NCBI GenBank assembly: GCA_973895155.1
Contig: OZ316892.1
Location: forward strand, 992,001 to 1,056,000
Length of the DNA stretch: 64,000 bases
Source: Marsupella aquatica
Taxonomy: Eukaryota > Marchantiophyta
Direction: 5' to 3'
In this document: positions 46,746 through 55,811 of the stretch, in pieces
How positions within the stretch are numbered: position 1 is the stretch's first letter
Layout of the letters: each line of letters starts with the position of its first letter
The notes under the pieces: model-generated
The model's input: only the letters and a program-made list of their open reading frames with translations
Databases searched by the model: none
What the model was told of the DNA's origin: nothing
Translations under genes and position numbers: made by a program

Positions 46746-46942
46746 TGTTGTAATAGACAACTAAAGGAACGCTCAAAGATACTCCAACAAGATAGATCCA
46801 TTACTATTGATGAGGGGATATATATATCCCCTTGGTTACATGGTAGGCAAATGCCCTTATACTGGTCCTATGGTTAGGAGTTCTCATACTATGGTTAAGG
46901 GTTCTCGCCCTATGGTTAAGGGGTAAACTAGGGTTTACAACA
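46746..46942 (-). repeat. Copia 1 3' LTR
   Basis: 197 bp, TGTTG...CAACA, identical by eye to 52422-52618. It includes a GGGGATATATATATCCCC palindrome that may form part of the promoter, and GGTTA(A/G)G repeats (CCTATGGTTAAGG-type units). Confidence 0.95.
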
Positions 46943-47446
46943 CTCCCCCTTGGTTAGTTTATGGAGGAGCATAAAGTAACCACATCTCTTGAACCTAGGG
47001 TATAATCCGGTTTAGGGGTCCACCTGTGTGATGTAGCCTCATTAAAACCTCGCCGCTTTCTTCTCGAGGAAAGAGTGCTACCATCACTTATATAGGTGGT
47101 TTCCCATATCTAATGTCCTGGTTAAGCCTTTTTGCCATGTCTTAGTTAGTGTTAATCGTATGTGCTAAGTGGGGTTATGTGAATGTTCCTAATGGGTGTC
47201 TAGTCTCCCCCTCAGCTCGTTGCCTGGTGTGCGCCTCGTGTTGTTCTTCATGTCGTTTTGCGTATTGCGCTTCGCTTCGTGTTGTGCTTTGGGTTAGTGA
47301 GGCCAAGTCGGGCGTTTTTGCGTTGGTTTGCGTTGTTTCACGTCGGGGATGTGGTGTGGCGCTCGCCGAGTGTGGTGGTCGGGCATCTGGAGGCGGCTTC
47401 ATCGGGCGACAGCTTCGTCGTTGGGTAATCCTTTCGAGCTTCAGTG

Positions 47447-50400
47447 TTATGAGGTGGGCTTGATCGTGGACAATCTGCTCATGCCTATGCCTTCGAGGTG
47501 CGCTCTGTGCAATCCGGCTGGTAGTGGTTTCGTAAACATGTCTGCTCGATTGTCCTGAGATTTGATCCATGCAACATTGATACTTTTCCCTTGTTGTTCT
47601 TGCGTGAAGAAATACTTGGGGTCAATATGCTTGGTCCTCTCGGTCTTCAGGATTCCGTTGGTTATCTGGTCGATACACGCCTTATTGTCTTCGTAGATTG
47701 TGGTTGGCTCTGTTATCTGTGGTTTACCGGTGCTGGACCTAATATGATTGATAATGCTTCGTAGCCATACAGCTTCTCTGCACGCCTCGTATAACGCTAT
47801 GATTTCCGAGTGGTTGGATGACGTTGTGGTCATCGTTTGCTTTGAACTTCGCCAAGATATTGCTGTCGTCCCCTGTAAGAACACGTACCCAGTCTGTGAT
47901 TTGGAGTCCTGGGGGTCCGACAGGTAGCCGGCATCAGTGTAACCGGTAAGCGTATCGGGGCTATTCTTAGGAAAGAATAGTCCAAGGTCGATCGTCCCTT
48001 GTAGGTATCTCATGATCCTCTTGATGCCGTTCCAATGCCTGATGGTGGGCTGTGCGCTGTGTCTCGCTAAGAGACTGACGGCGAACGATATGTCAGGTCT
48101 CGTCTGGTTCGCTAGATACATAAGGGCGCCCACCGCTGATAGGTACGGTTTTTCTGATCCCAGTATGGGTTCGTCTTCTTGGCGCTTCCGAAACATATCT
48201 TTGATCGGGTCTAGAGATCTGAGTTCCATCGGGGTGGAGACAGGGTAGGATTTCTGCATGTTGAATTGATGAAGTATCTTCTGCGTGTATGTCGATTGGT
48301 AAAGGAATATGCCTGTTTCTAAGTGTTCGATCTGCAGGCCTAGGCAGTGGTTGGGTCTTCCAAGGTCCTTCATCTCGAAGACTCCTTTCAGTGTATGTAT
48401 TGTGTCTTTCATCATCTGTTTAGTCCCGAATAAGTTCACATCGTCCACGTACAGTGCTAGTATCAGGACTTCGTCCATATGCTTTTTGATGAAGATGCAG
48501 GGGGCCAGTCCGCTATTTGTAAATCCGAGGGCGAGCATCTCTGTCTGGAATTTCTGATACCAGATTCTGCCGCTCTGTTTAAGTCCGTTGATGGAACGTA
48601 ACACTTGGACTGTAAGTTTTGTTGTTAATTTCTTTCCTCTGGTATGCATTGCCTGTGTATTTCCACTTTGCATCAAGAGGGCCTTTGTATCCCCATCAGG
48701 TATTATTTGGCTGATGCCCTTTTTAATCTCTGTATTCAGGTTCTGGGACGTCTCCCCCTGAATGTGCTGCTTGACCCTCTCTATCAGTTCCGGGGGGGCA
48801 GTCATGTATATCTCAGTATCGAGTGTGCCGTAAAGGTACGCGGTTACCACGTCCATAAGGTTATTAACCAGTTTATGGTGGACTGAATGTGCTGTGAGAT
48901 AGCGATATGTAGTAGCGTCCATTACTGGTGAGTATGTTAAATCGTAGTCCCTGCCCGGGATTTGTGTGTAGCCTTTGGCTACTAGCCGGGCTCGATATCT
49001 TACTACTATGCCTTTCTCATTTCGTTTTTTCAAGAATGTAAATCGAGAGTCGGTGTAATGTGTACCTGGTAATGCCATTTTAAATGGTCCGAATACTTGT
49101 CGCTTGATGAGGGCGTCCATCTCGGTATGTATTGCTGCTTGCCACTTTGGCCAATCTGGTTGTTTCTTTGCCTCGTTTATAGTGAGCGGATCAGGAATAT
49201 CGTTGGTGATTTCCTGTATTACGTTATAGGCAAATTGTTCATCAATTTGGGTTGTCAGTCGTTTATATATGTTACCTGTTTGCATGTATGTGATTGACAT
49301 TTCCTCGTTTTCTTCACTCAGTGGGTCGTTTTGATTTATCGCTGTCACGTTAAGTGTGATCGCTGGTTCCAGCGCGGGTGTACCCAAGTTTGCTGCTGGA
49401 GTTTTACGTTGGCGAGGCTGGGAGTCCTTGATCCCTGGTGGTCTGCCTCGCTTTGCTCTGGGGGCTGTTACATTGGCCGGTGTCGAGGAGGTTTGTACTC
49501 GCGATGGCGCATTAGCTGCTAAGTTGTGGGATCTTGTGACATTTGCAGCGTCGTTAAATGAGTCTGGAATCTTTTCGAGCATTTCATGTAGGTGGAGAAG
49601 TCTTCTGACTTCTTCGTCTGCCTGCTTGGTTCTGGGGTCATTTCTGTTTTGGTCTGCTTTCCAATTTATGGGCATTTTCGTTGTGTCCTTGGATTGTGTT
49701 GATGCTGTATTCGTGAGCTGTGGGAATTGATCTTCATAAAAATGGCAGTCCTGATGTCTTGCCTTGAACAGGTCTGCCGTAGTCGGTTCAAGGTATCTAA
49801 TGATCGAAGTAGAGTCAAACCCAACATAGATACCTGCATTCCGTTGGGGTCCGAGTTTTGTTCTCTTTGGTCCTAAGATAGGCACCATTACCTGGCATCC
49901 GAAAACGCGTAGGTGGGACAGGTCCGGTGGTATGCCGAACGCCAGGTGGTATGGTGTCTTAGAGTTATATGCTGACGGTCTATATTGGATTAGTGCAGCT
50001 GCGTGAAGGATGGCATGTCCCCATGCTGATGTGGGTAAGTTTGACTTCATTAACAGTGGTCTTGCCACCATTTGAAGTCTCTTAATAACCGACTCAGCTA
50101 TACCGTTCTGAAAATGAACGTGGGGAACTGGATATTGAGTATCGATGCCCGCTGCCCAGCAAAAGTCGTCGAATGTTCTTGATGTGAACTCGCCAGCTCC
50201 ATCTACTCTTAATCTTCTTGTAGGATACTCTGGGAACTGTGCTCTTAATTTAAGAATATGTGCTAAGATCCGCGCAAATGCCAAGTTGCGGGTAGATAGC
50301 AATGAAATCTGCAGCCATTTAGTTGATGAGTCGATGATTACCAGGAAATATTTGAAAGGGCCGCTCGGGGGGTCTATAGGTCCGCAGATATCTGCATTGA

Positions 50401-52060
50401 TCTGCTCTAGGAACTGTGGTATTGAAAATATTGTTTTTGGTATTGATGGTCGTATGGTCATTTTTCCTTGTGAGCACGCTATGCAGGCTGTTTTTACCTT
50501 TGGCTTGACTGTCTTGGGGATTCCTTTGGAGTCCCTTATAATCCTGTTGTACATAGTGGTACCCGGGTGGCCCAGTCGACAGTGCCAGATGTATGTCATA
50601 TCCTCTGATTCTTGGTGTATATGGAATGTTTGGATACTGGTTGCGTATAGGCCTGGGGGGATCAATGCAAATGTTTCTTTAATGGATGGCTTACCCTGTA
50701 TGTCTTGTATGATCTGTAATGTCTCTGTTTTGCCCTGAGTATTCGTGCGCAGTTGGAGGTTATTGGATCTGATATCCTGGAAGCTGATGAGGTTTCGGGT
50801 TGCTTTCGGGGCATAAATTGCTGACTTCACGGTGATTTTAGTTCCTCCTGGTAGTATAAATGTGGCTCGTCCTTTGCCTTCTTCTATATGATTAAGTCCT
50901 GCTATGGTGGTGATAGCGCGGGATGATGGGGTGATGGCCTCGAAATACTTGCTGTGTTTTAAGATAGTATGTGAGGTTCCGCTGTCGATGATGCCCGTAT
51001 CGGGGTCGTCTAATGTCGGGTATTTCCAGTCAGTAAGAGAGGTATGTACTTCTATCTGTTCTTGTGTTTCTTCTCTCTGAGAGGCAATCAATTCTTCTTC
51101 TATCTCCATATAATGTCCTTGGGGGTTTTGTCTGGACTTATTTCTGTCGTTTATGTATCTGTGGGCCTCTTGTTCTGTGGCTGCACATGCGTTTCTAATG
51201 TGGCCAATTTTGCCACATCGGTAACACATTTTCTGGGAATTGTTTGCAGTGTCGTATTGGTTGCTTCGTCCTCTTCCTCTATTATTCATGGTGCCTCTGC
51301 GCCACGTGTTATTGGATCCGGAGGGTCGGTTATAAGGTTTGCCTTGTCCTCTGAATTGATTTCTCCCGCCCCTGAATTGGTTTCTTCCGCCTCTGAATTG
51401 AGTTCGTCCGCCCCGGTAATTTCCTCGTTGTTTGTCTTCATAATTGGTGTAGTGGGTTTCAGGTCGATGTGGTGGGGGGTCTGATCCTGCTGGGCGCTTT
51501 CTGGCGTTTTGCAAGGCCACGATCTGTTGCTTCTCTTCCACAAGTAAGTGAGCAATCAGATCTGAGTACTTAGTGAAACGCATGTTCCTATATTGTGTAC
51601 CTAATGTGATATTAGATTCAGGGAATGTCGATAGTGTCTTATCGATTCTATCTATGTCATTTATTGGATGTCCACACATTTCTAATTGAGATGTAATTCT
51701 GCACAGTGCGCTATTGTAATTGGCAATTGTGGTGTGGTCCATGACGCGCAGGTTATGCCAATCCCTTCTTGCCTCTGGGAGCCATATCTCCCTCATATGA
51801 TCAAATCGGGCTTTGAGGAGATCCCATAGTTTTCTTGGATTAATTTCGTTCATATACTCATTCTTTAGTTGAGGGGTTAGATGTTGCCTGAGTAGAAACG
51901 CTGCCTTAGCCTTTTGTTTGAGCGTGACATCGATGTCGGTATCTAAGGTGTCTTCAAGGTCTTGTGATGTAAAGTAAGTTTCGACATCTGTGATCCACGT
52001 CAAATAGTTGGATCCGTCGACTTTAAGTGCTGGCCATAATAATTTTTCGACTGTATTCAT
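47447..52060 (-). CDS. Copia 1 gag-pol polyprotein, 1537 aa
   Basis: The frame is open from further upstream, but the first good ATG is at 52060 (MNTVEKLLWPALKVDGSNYL), giving 1537 residues. Domains by residue: UBN2-type gag (1-200); RGGRNQF repeats and CCHC knuckle CYRCGKIGHIRNAC (about 230-292); aspartic protease IIDSGTSHT (about 357-365); integrase with HCRLGHPG...CIACSQGK zinc site (about 493-530) and D557, D619, E655 catalytic residues (INADICGP, RVDGAGEF, FQNGIAES); a linker with an AT-hook-like KRGRPPG (about 870); reverse transcriptase (RARLVAKGYTQIPGRDYD, LYVDDVNLFG near 1203); and RNase H (GYTDAGYLS, SSNHSEIIALYEA, YEDNKACID). All catalytic residues I would expect are present. It makes the particle, cleaves itself, copies RNA and inserts DNA. 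It is among the longest uninterrupted Copia frames one could hope for in plant DNA. Confidence 0.96.
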   Translation of the reverse strand: MNTVEKLLWPALKVDGSNYLTWITDVETYFTSQDLEDTLDTDIDVTLKQKAKAAFLLRQHLTPQLKNEYMNEINPRKLWDLLKARFDHMREIWLPEARRDWHNLRVMDHTTIANYNSALCRITSQLEMCGHPINDIDRIDKTLSTFPESNITLGTQYRNMRFTKYSDLIAHLLVEEKQQIVALQNARKRPAGSDPPPHRPETHYTNYEDKQRGNYRGGRTQFRGGRNQFRGGRNQFRGQGKPYNRPSGSNNTWRRGTMNNRGRGRSNQYDTANNSQKMCYRCGKIGHIRNACAATEQEAHRYINDRNKSRQNPQGHYMEIEEELIASQREETQEQIEVHTSLTDWKYPTLDDPDTGIIDSGTSHTILKHSKYFEAITPSSRAITTIAGLNHIEEGKGRATFILPGGTKITVKSAIYAPKATRNLISFQDIRSNNLQLRTNTQGKTETLQIIQDIQGKPSIKETFALIPPGLYATSIQTFHIHQESEDMTYIWHCRLGHPGTTMYNRIIRDSKGIPKTVKPKVKTACIACSQGKMTIRPSIPKTIFSIPQFLEQINADICGPIDPPSGPFKYFLVIIDSSTKWLQISLLSTRNLAFARILAHILKLRAQFPEYPTRRLRVDGAGEFTSRTFDDFCWAAGIDTQYPVPHVHFQNGIAESVIKRLQMVARPLLMKSNLPTSAWGHAILHAAALIQYRPSAYNSKTPYHLAFGIPPDLSHLRVFGCQVMVPILGPKRTKLGPQRNAGIYVGFDSTSIIRYLEPTTADLFKARHQDCHFYEDQFPQLTNTASTQSKDTTKMPINWKADQNRNDPRTKQADEEVRRLLHLHEMLEKIPDSFNDAANVTRSHNLAANAPSRVQTSSTPANVTAPRAKRGRPPGIKDSQPRQRKTPAANLGTPALEPAITLNVTAINQNDPLSEENEEMSITYMQTGNIYKRLTTQIDEQFAYNVIQEITNDIPDPLTINEAKKQPDWPKWQAAIHTEMDALIKRQVFGPFKMALPGTHYTDSRFTFLKKRNEKGIVVRYRARLVAKGYTQIPGRDYDLTYSPVMDATTYRYLTAHSVHHKLVNNLMDVVTAYLYGTLDTEIYMTAPPELIERVKQHIQGETSQNLNTEIKKGISQIIPDGDTKALLMQSGNTQAMHTRGKKLTTKLTVQVLRSINGLKQSGRIWYQKFQTEMLALGFTNSGLAPCIFIKKHMDEVLILALYVDDVNLFGTKQMMKDTIHTLKGVFEMKDLGRPNHCLGLQIEHLETGIFLYQSTYTQKILHQFNMQKSYPVSTPMELRSLDPIKDMFRKRQEDEPILGSEKPYLSAVGALMYLANQTRPDISFAVSLLARHSAQPTIRHWNGIKRIMRYLQGTIDLGLFFPKNSPDTLTGYTDAGYLSDPQDSKSQTGYVFLQGTTAISWRSSKQTMTTTSSNHSEIIALYEACREAVWLRSIINHIRSSTGKPQITEPTTIYEDNKACIDQITNGILKTERTKHIDPKYFFTQEQQGKSINVAWIKSQDNRADMFTKPLPAGLHRAHLEGIGMSRLSTIKPTS

Positions 52061-52421
52061 TATTCGGGATGTCAGTTGATTTAAGAACTTTGGTGAAGAT
52101 TGAATCGAGTGAAGTATCTCGATTGTACAATTGACCGGTTGGAAGCTTGTATATGGAGCTGAGGGAGCTTTCAATCATGCCAATAAAGTATTAGTCCTTT
52201 GGACTCTCGATATGCTGGTCCCGAATTGATGCTCTATGTGAAATTTCGTGTTTTTTTTAAAAAAAAATTCAACTCTGAGGCAAAAGAATGGAGACCAAGA
52301 AAAAAAACGGTTATGGCAGTTTCTAAAAAAAATGCCACTTTACGAGCATTCTCCTCGTGTAAAACTCGATTGCATCTGCTTGAAAAAAAATGATTTTAGA
52401 GACTGGCTCGTGCTGATAACG

Positions 52422-52618
52422 TGTTGTAATAGACAACTAAAGGAACGCTCAAAGATACTCCAACAAGATAGATCCATTACTATTGATGAGGGGATATATA
52501 TATCCCCTTGGTTACATGGTAGGCAAATGCCCTTATACTGGTCCTATGGTTAGGAGTTCTCATACTATGGTTAAGGGTTCTCGCCCTATGGTTAAGGGGT
52601 AAACTAGGGTTTACAACA
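52422..52618 (-). repeat. Copia 1 5' LTR
   Basis: 197 bp, identical by eye to 46746-46942. ACCAT follows at 52619-52623. Confidence 0.95.
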
Positions 52619-52623
52619 ACCAT

Positions 52624-53547
52624 GAGATTGTTTGGCAGCCCTGAGTCACGCGCTGCTGCCTTCAGTTTTGCTTTGGTCATTGCCATGGTATTGTACCCTG
52701 TATTGTTCTCAACGTCGAACGAGATGTTGCTGCAAATGTGCAACAGACTCAATGCAGCAAGAAGATGCTGCCAACCACGCAATAGACTGTAAAAAAGGAT
52801 GCGCAAGATCAAGTGTAGCAACGAGATTTTGCTACGGCCAAAATCCAACACTGAAGAAAGAATCCTTCCAAGGATTGACAGAAGCTGAACTTCGAATGAG
52901 GACTGATCGATGACATAAAGGAAAAGAAAACCCCCTCAGATATTTGTAGGCCATCGAGTCATCAACTCCATGAAAGGCTGATTGCAAAGGTAAGTTATGC
53001 TCCCGGTTGTGATGCTTGAAATTGAAATTCCCGCTTCATCTTGCAATGGGCCATAACTCATCTCCTGCTCACCCTAAACATGAGAAATCATAGCGCAGCA
53101 GCCAACGCCCAACTCAGACTGATCTCAGAAGTCTAAAATCTGAACCCTCCCAAAAAACATCATAAAGATGATCGCACTAAAAAACACAACATTCAACAGC
53201 CAATTCCAACTAAAAAACAAAGATATTCAAGCCAAGTTCCTGTCGGCACGGCAAAGGAATGGGAGGAATCAAGGCTTTGAGTGCGACAATTTGCATTCCT
53301 GCAGGGCCGCAGCTGATCATGCCTTCATCTCGTGCTTTTTGCTAAGCACATGAGATCAGGAGGAGTATCGATGGCGAACTGCATGTTGTCCAATGTCGGA
53401 ATGGTGGCGGGTCGCCTACAAAGAATTGCGAGTGGAGGCTAATGACAATGTGCTTAGGGCAAAGCAAGGTGGCTAATGCAGGTCTGCCACCTGCCAGATG
53501 GGTGGCGAAACCAGGATCGACGGTGGTGGATTGCTTAAACTAGGGCC
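52624..53547. other. hAT 5' part and flank
   Basis: 52624-52686 encodes the hAT transposase N-terminus on the minus strand. The rest is probably the element's 5' UTR and subterminal region up to about 53515. The frames at 52632-52913 plus and 53168-53353 plus are shadows or chance. Confidence 0.4.
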
Positions 53548-53555
53548 CCCAAAAT

Positions 53556-53885
53556 GGGGTATACCACCATGCCAAGAAACAGGAAAAGGGAAACAAAAAA
53601 CAGCAAATGGATGACAGTTTTTTGAGAATTTTTTGAGAATTTTTTTTGGAATTTTTTTTGTTGGAATTTTTTTTGTTTTGTTTCTATTTTTGACAATTTG
53701 TTTACTAGCGCCCAAAGCTAGTAATAGTAACGCCTGGCACTAGCAAAAAATGATTGTTTTTAAAAATGTTTTGAAAATTTTGAGTTTTAATGAGATATTT
53801 TTAATATTTCATTTTTGCTCGTAACAGTAAAGTTTTGCTCATAACAGGAAATAATTTTCCTGTTTCTTGGCACGGTGTAAAGCCT
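53556..53885. mobile_element. hAT-type MITE, 330 bp
   Basis: Inverted ends of about 32 bp pair GGGGTATACCACCATGCCAA at the left with the inverse of the right end, which continues through GAAACAGGAAAA exactly. The outer ten bases are imperfect. The 8-bp sequence CCCAAAAT lies on both sides (53548-53555 and 53886-53893), the target-duplication size of hAT elements. The interior is non-coding and T-rich. Confidence 0.75.
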
Positions 53886-53893
53886 CCCAAAAT

Positions 53894-55140
53894 GTAGCAA
53901 AATTTTGCCAAATATGGCAAAGGTTTCTAGGGCCAAGGTGAAATCTAGCAAAAATTTGCCGCTAAAAAAAATGCTGCCCCCTTTACCTTAATGAGGGTGC
54001 ACTCTTTGGTTAGTTTGGTAGGGGACTTGTCATTACCTCTCAAATTATTAATAGCCTAATGGCTTAAACAACTTTTCTAGATTTCAGTTTTGCACTTGAA
54101 AACACTGGTAATTAGTGTTTTGCATCAAAATTGTAAGACTATTCCTGAATTTTGCACTGAATTTTTTTTTCAAAATTTCACACGCACTGAACAAATATAT
54201 ACATATATATCAGGGACATAATTTTCAATAATAACTTGCTTTTAGTCTAAACCTGATACTCAAGATCAACTGATCTAGGAAACTGAAGCAAGGGTGGACC
54301 ACCATGTGTTGGATATAATAGTGCTCCAGTGAACACATTCACATATTTCCCCAAAATGTTGGGGTGACATGTGTCCTTCCCATTTTGGGTACCCCTTGCA
54401 TAAAAAATATAGAATGTATTTAATAAAAAGTATTCTACTTACAATGTGTTGAATGTATACCAGGATTTTGACTACTTAAAAATATTTCATAATTTATTTT
54501 TCATTCAATTCAAAACACTCTTGCTTTGTTCGCACATTCTTCTCGCATTAGTTTTGCTAATAAGCATCCAAGGACTGAGGTGTCACCTATTGATTTTTTA
54601 ATCCCAATTTATAGAATTTTGAAGTAATATTTGTCATGCCTGGACAAAATATATAAACCCAACCCAGTCAACATAAAAGCAGTTTATATTGGAGTTGTTA
54701 TAGTCAATCTACCTCATCATCAACTTTTATAACAAAATAAAGATATTTTTTAGAGAAGAAATAATGTGAGAAGAAACTTGAGTAAAAAAAAGGTGACTAA
54801 ACAACTTACACTACAACCCAAATTTTGTTTTGTTAGTTTAATTTCAAAGTGATAAATCAGTAAGGTACTTGTTTTTGTACTACAACTTCTTGGCTTAGTA
54901 ATTTTAATTTGAAGGTATTCTCAAATTCATAGATCATCCTAAGTAACATTGAACAAGATCACACATTGTATTCTCTATTGCTACATTTGTTGAGGACTCA
55001 ATGGTCCCGATAGAAGCCAAGTCAATTATATTATATTATAGATATAAGTGAATCATTTGTACTTAATATAATTTGATATAAACTCACTGACTATGTATTA
55101 TGCATACTTGTTAAATTATGAGGATGATCTTTTAGATGTC
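53894..55140. other. AT-rich stretch without a gene
   Basis: No coding frame of note. The base composition is visibly more AT-rich than the first 50 kb. AGCAAAATTTTGCCAAATATGGC and AGCAAAAATTTGCC near 53900-53960 are local near-repeats. Copia element 2 follows. Confidence 0.4.
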
Positions 55141-55145
55141 TAGGT

Positions 55146-55620
55146 TGTTGAGCATAGACGACGATCGCAACGGCAAGCCCATGAACCATCCAACGCACAA
55201 TAGTCGACACAAGAGATACGTGGTTCACCTCCTTGAGGCTACGTCCACGGGAACACACAAGAGAGTTTTACTGAACTCTAAGCCCGTCGGCTATACCGAG
55301 TCTCCACAGTGTAAGCTCTCCCTATCTCTCAAGTGGCTCCATAACAATGAGCCTTGGTTCTACCTCTCCAAGCACACATGCCTCTTATGATATAGTGTGC
55401 AACTTAGTTGTACCTAACCACATAGTTGTACCTAACCACATAGTTGTACCTAATCACGTAGTTGTACCTAACCACATAGTTGTACCTAATCACGTAGTTG
55501 TACCTAACCACATAGTTGTACCTAATCACATAGTTGTACCTAACCACGTAGTTGTACCAACCCACGTTGTTGTACCAACCACGTCATACCTAACCTAGAC
55601 GTAAGAGTAAATACCCAACA
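55146..55620 (-). repeat. Copia 2 3' LTR with internal 18-bp minisatellite
   Basis: 475 bp. Positions 55405-55590 are about ten units of TAGTTGTACCTAACCACA with A/G and C/T variants, a tandem array inside the LTR. The copy at 61281-61755 has the same units in the same order. Confidence 0.95.
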
Positions 55621-55811
55621 ATCTTCCCCTTGACTCTGGTCTAGGGGAGAGTAATACTGCCAATGTATATGATCCCTCAGCGGGAAGTTCTGGACAGAAA
55701 CCAAACCGGTTTCCCTCTCTAACTAGAGCAAACCAGAACTAAGCCGTAGCCTAATACATAGGAATGAGGAAGAGCATATATCAGTAATTACAATGAATGT
55801 TTAAGAAAACT

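Larger units (their letters stand above)
46746..52618 (-). mobile_element. Copia element 1: intact LTR retrotransposon inside hAT
   Basis: Two 197-bp LTRs begin TGTTG and end CAACA, flanked by the 5-bp target duplication ACCAT (46741-46745 and 52619-52623). In element orientation the 5' LTR is 52422-52618. Next to it is the primer-binding region (CGTTATCAGCACGAGCC). Next to the 3' LTR is a purine tract (CCAAGGGGGAG). I see no difference between the LTRs. The single gag-pol frame is uninterrupted. Identical LTRs and an open frame point to a very recent insertion that could still be active. Confidence 0.95.
43940..53515 (-). mobile_element. hAT DNA transposon remnant, split by a Copia element
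   Basis: The limits are approximate. The transposase coding remnant runs from 52686 to about 44417 on the minus strand, interrupted at 46741-52623 by Copia element 1. Both outer flanks carry clustered short motifs: GGCGAA at about 43950, 43985, 44049 and at 53373, 53503; and TGGCTAATGCA at 44079 and 53470. Such subterminal repeats are typical of hAT ends. I could not identify terminal inverted repeats or the 8-bp target duplication. Confidence 0.6.

Noticed and set aside
55347-55598. Repetitive protein made of VVPNHI units
   Set aside because: It is the translation of the LTR minisatellite. The same frame occurs in both LTRs and has no coding context.
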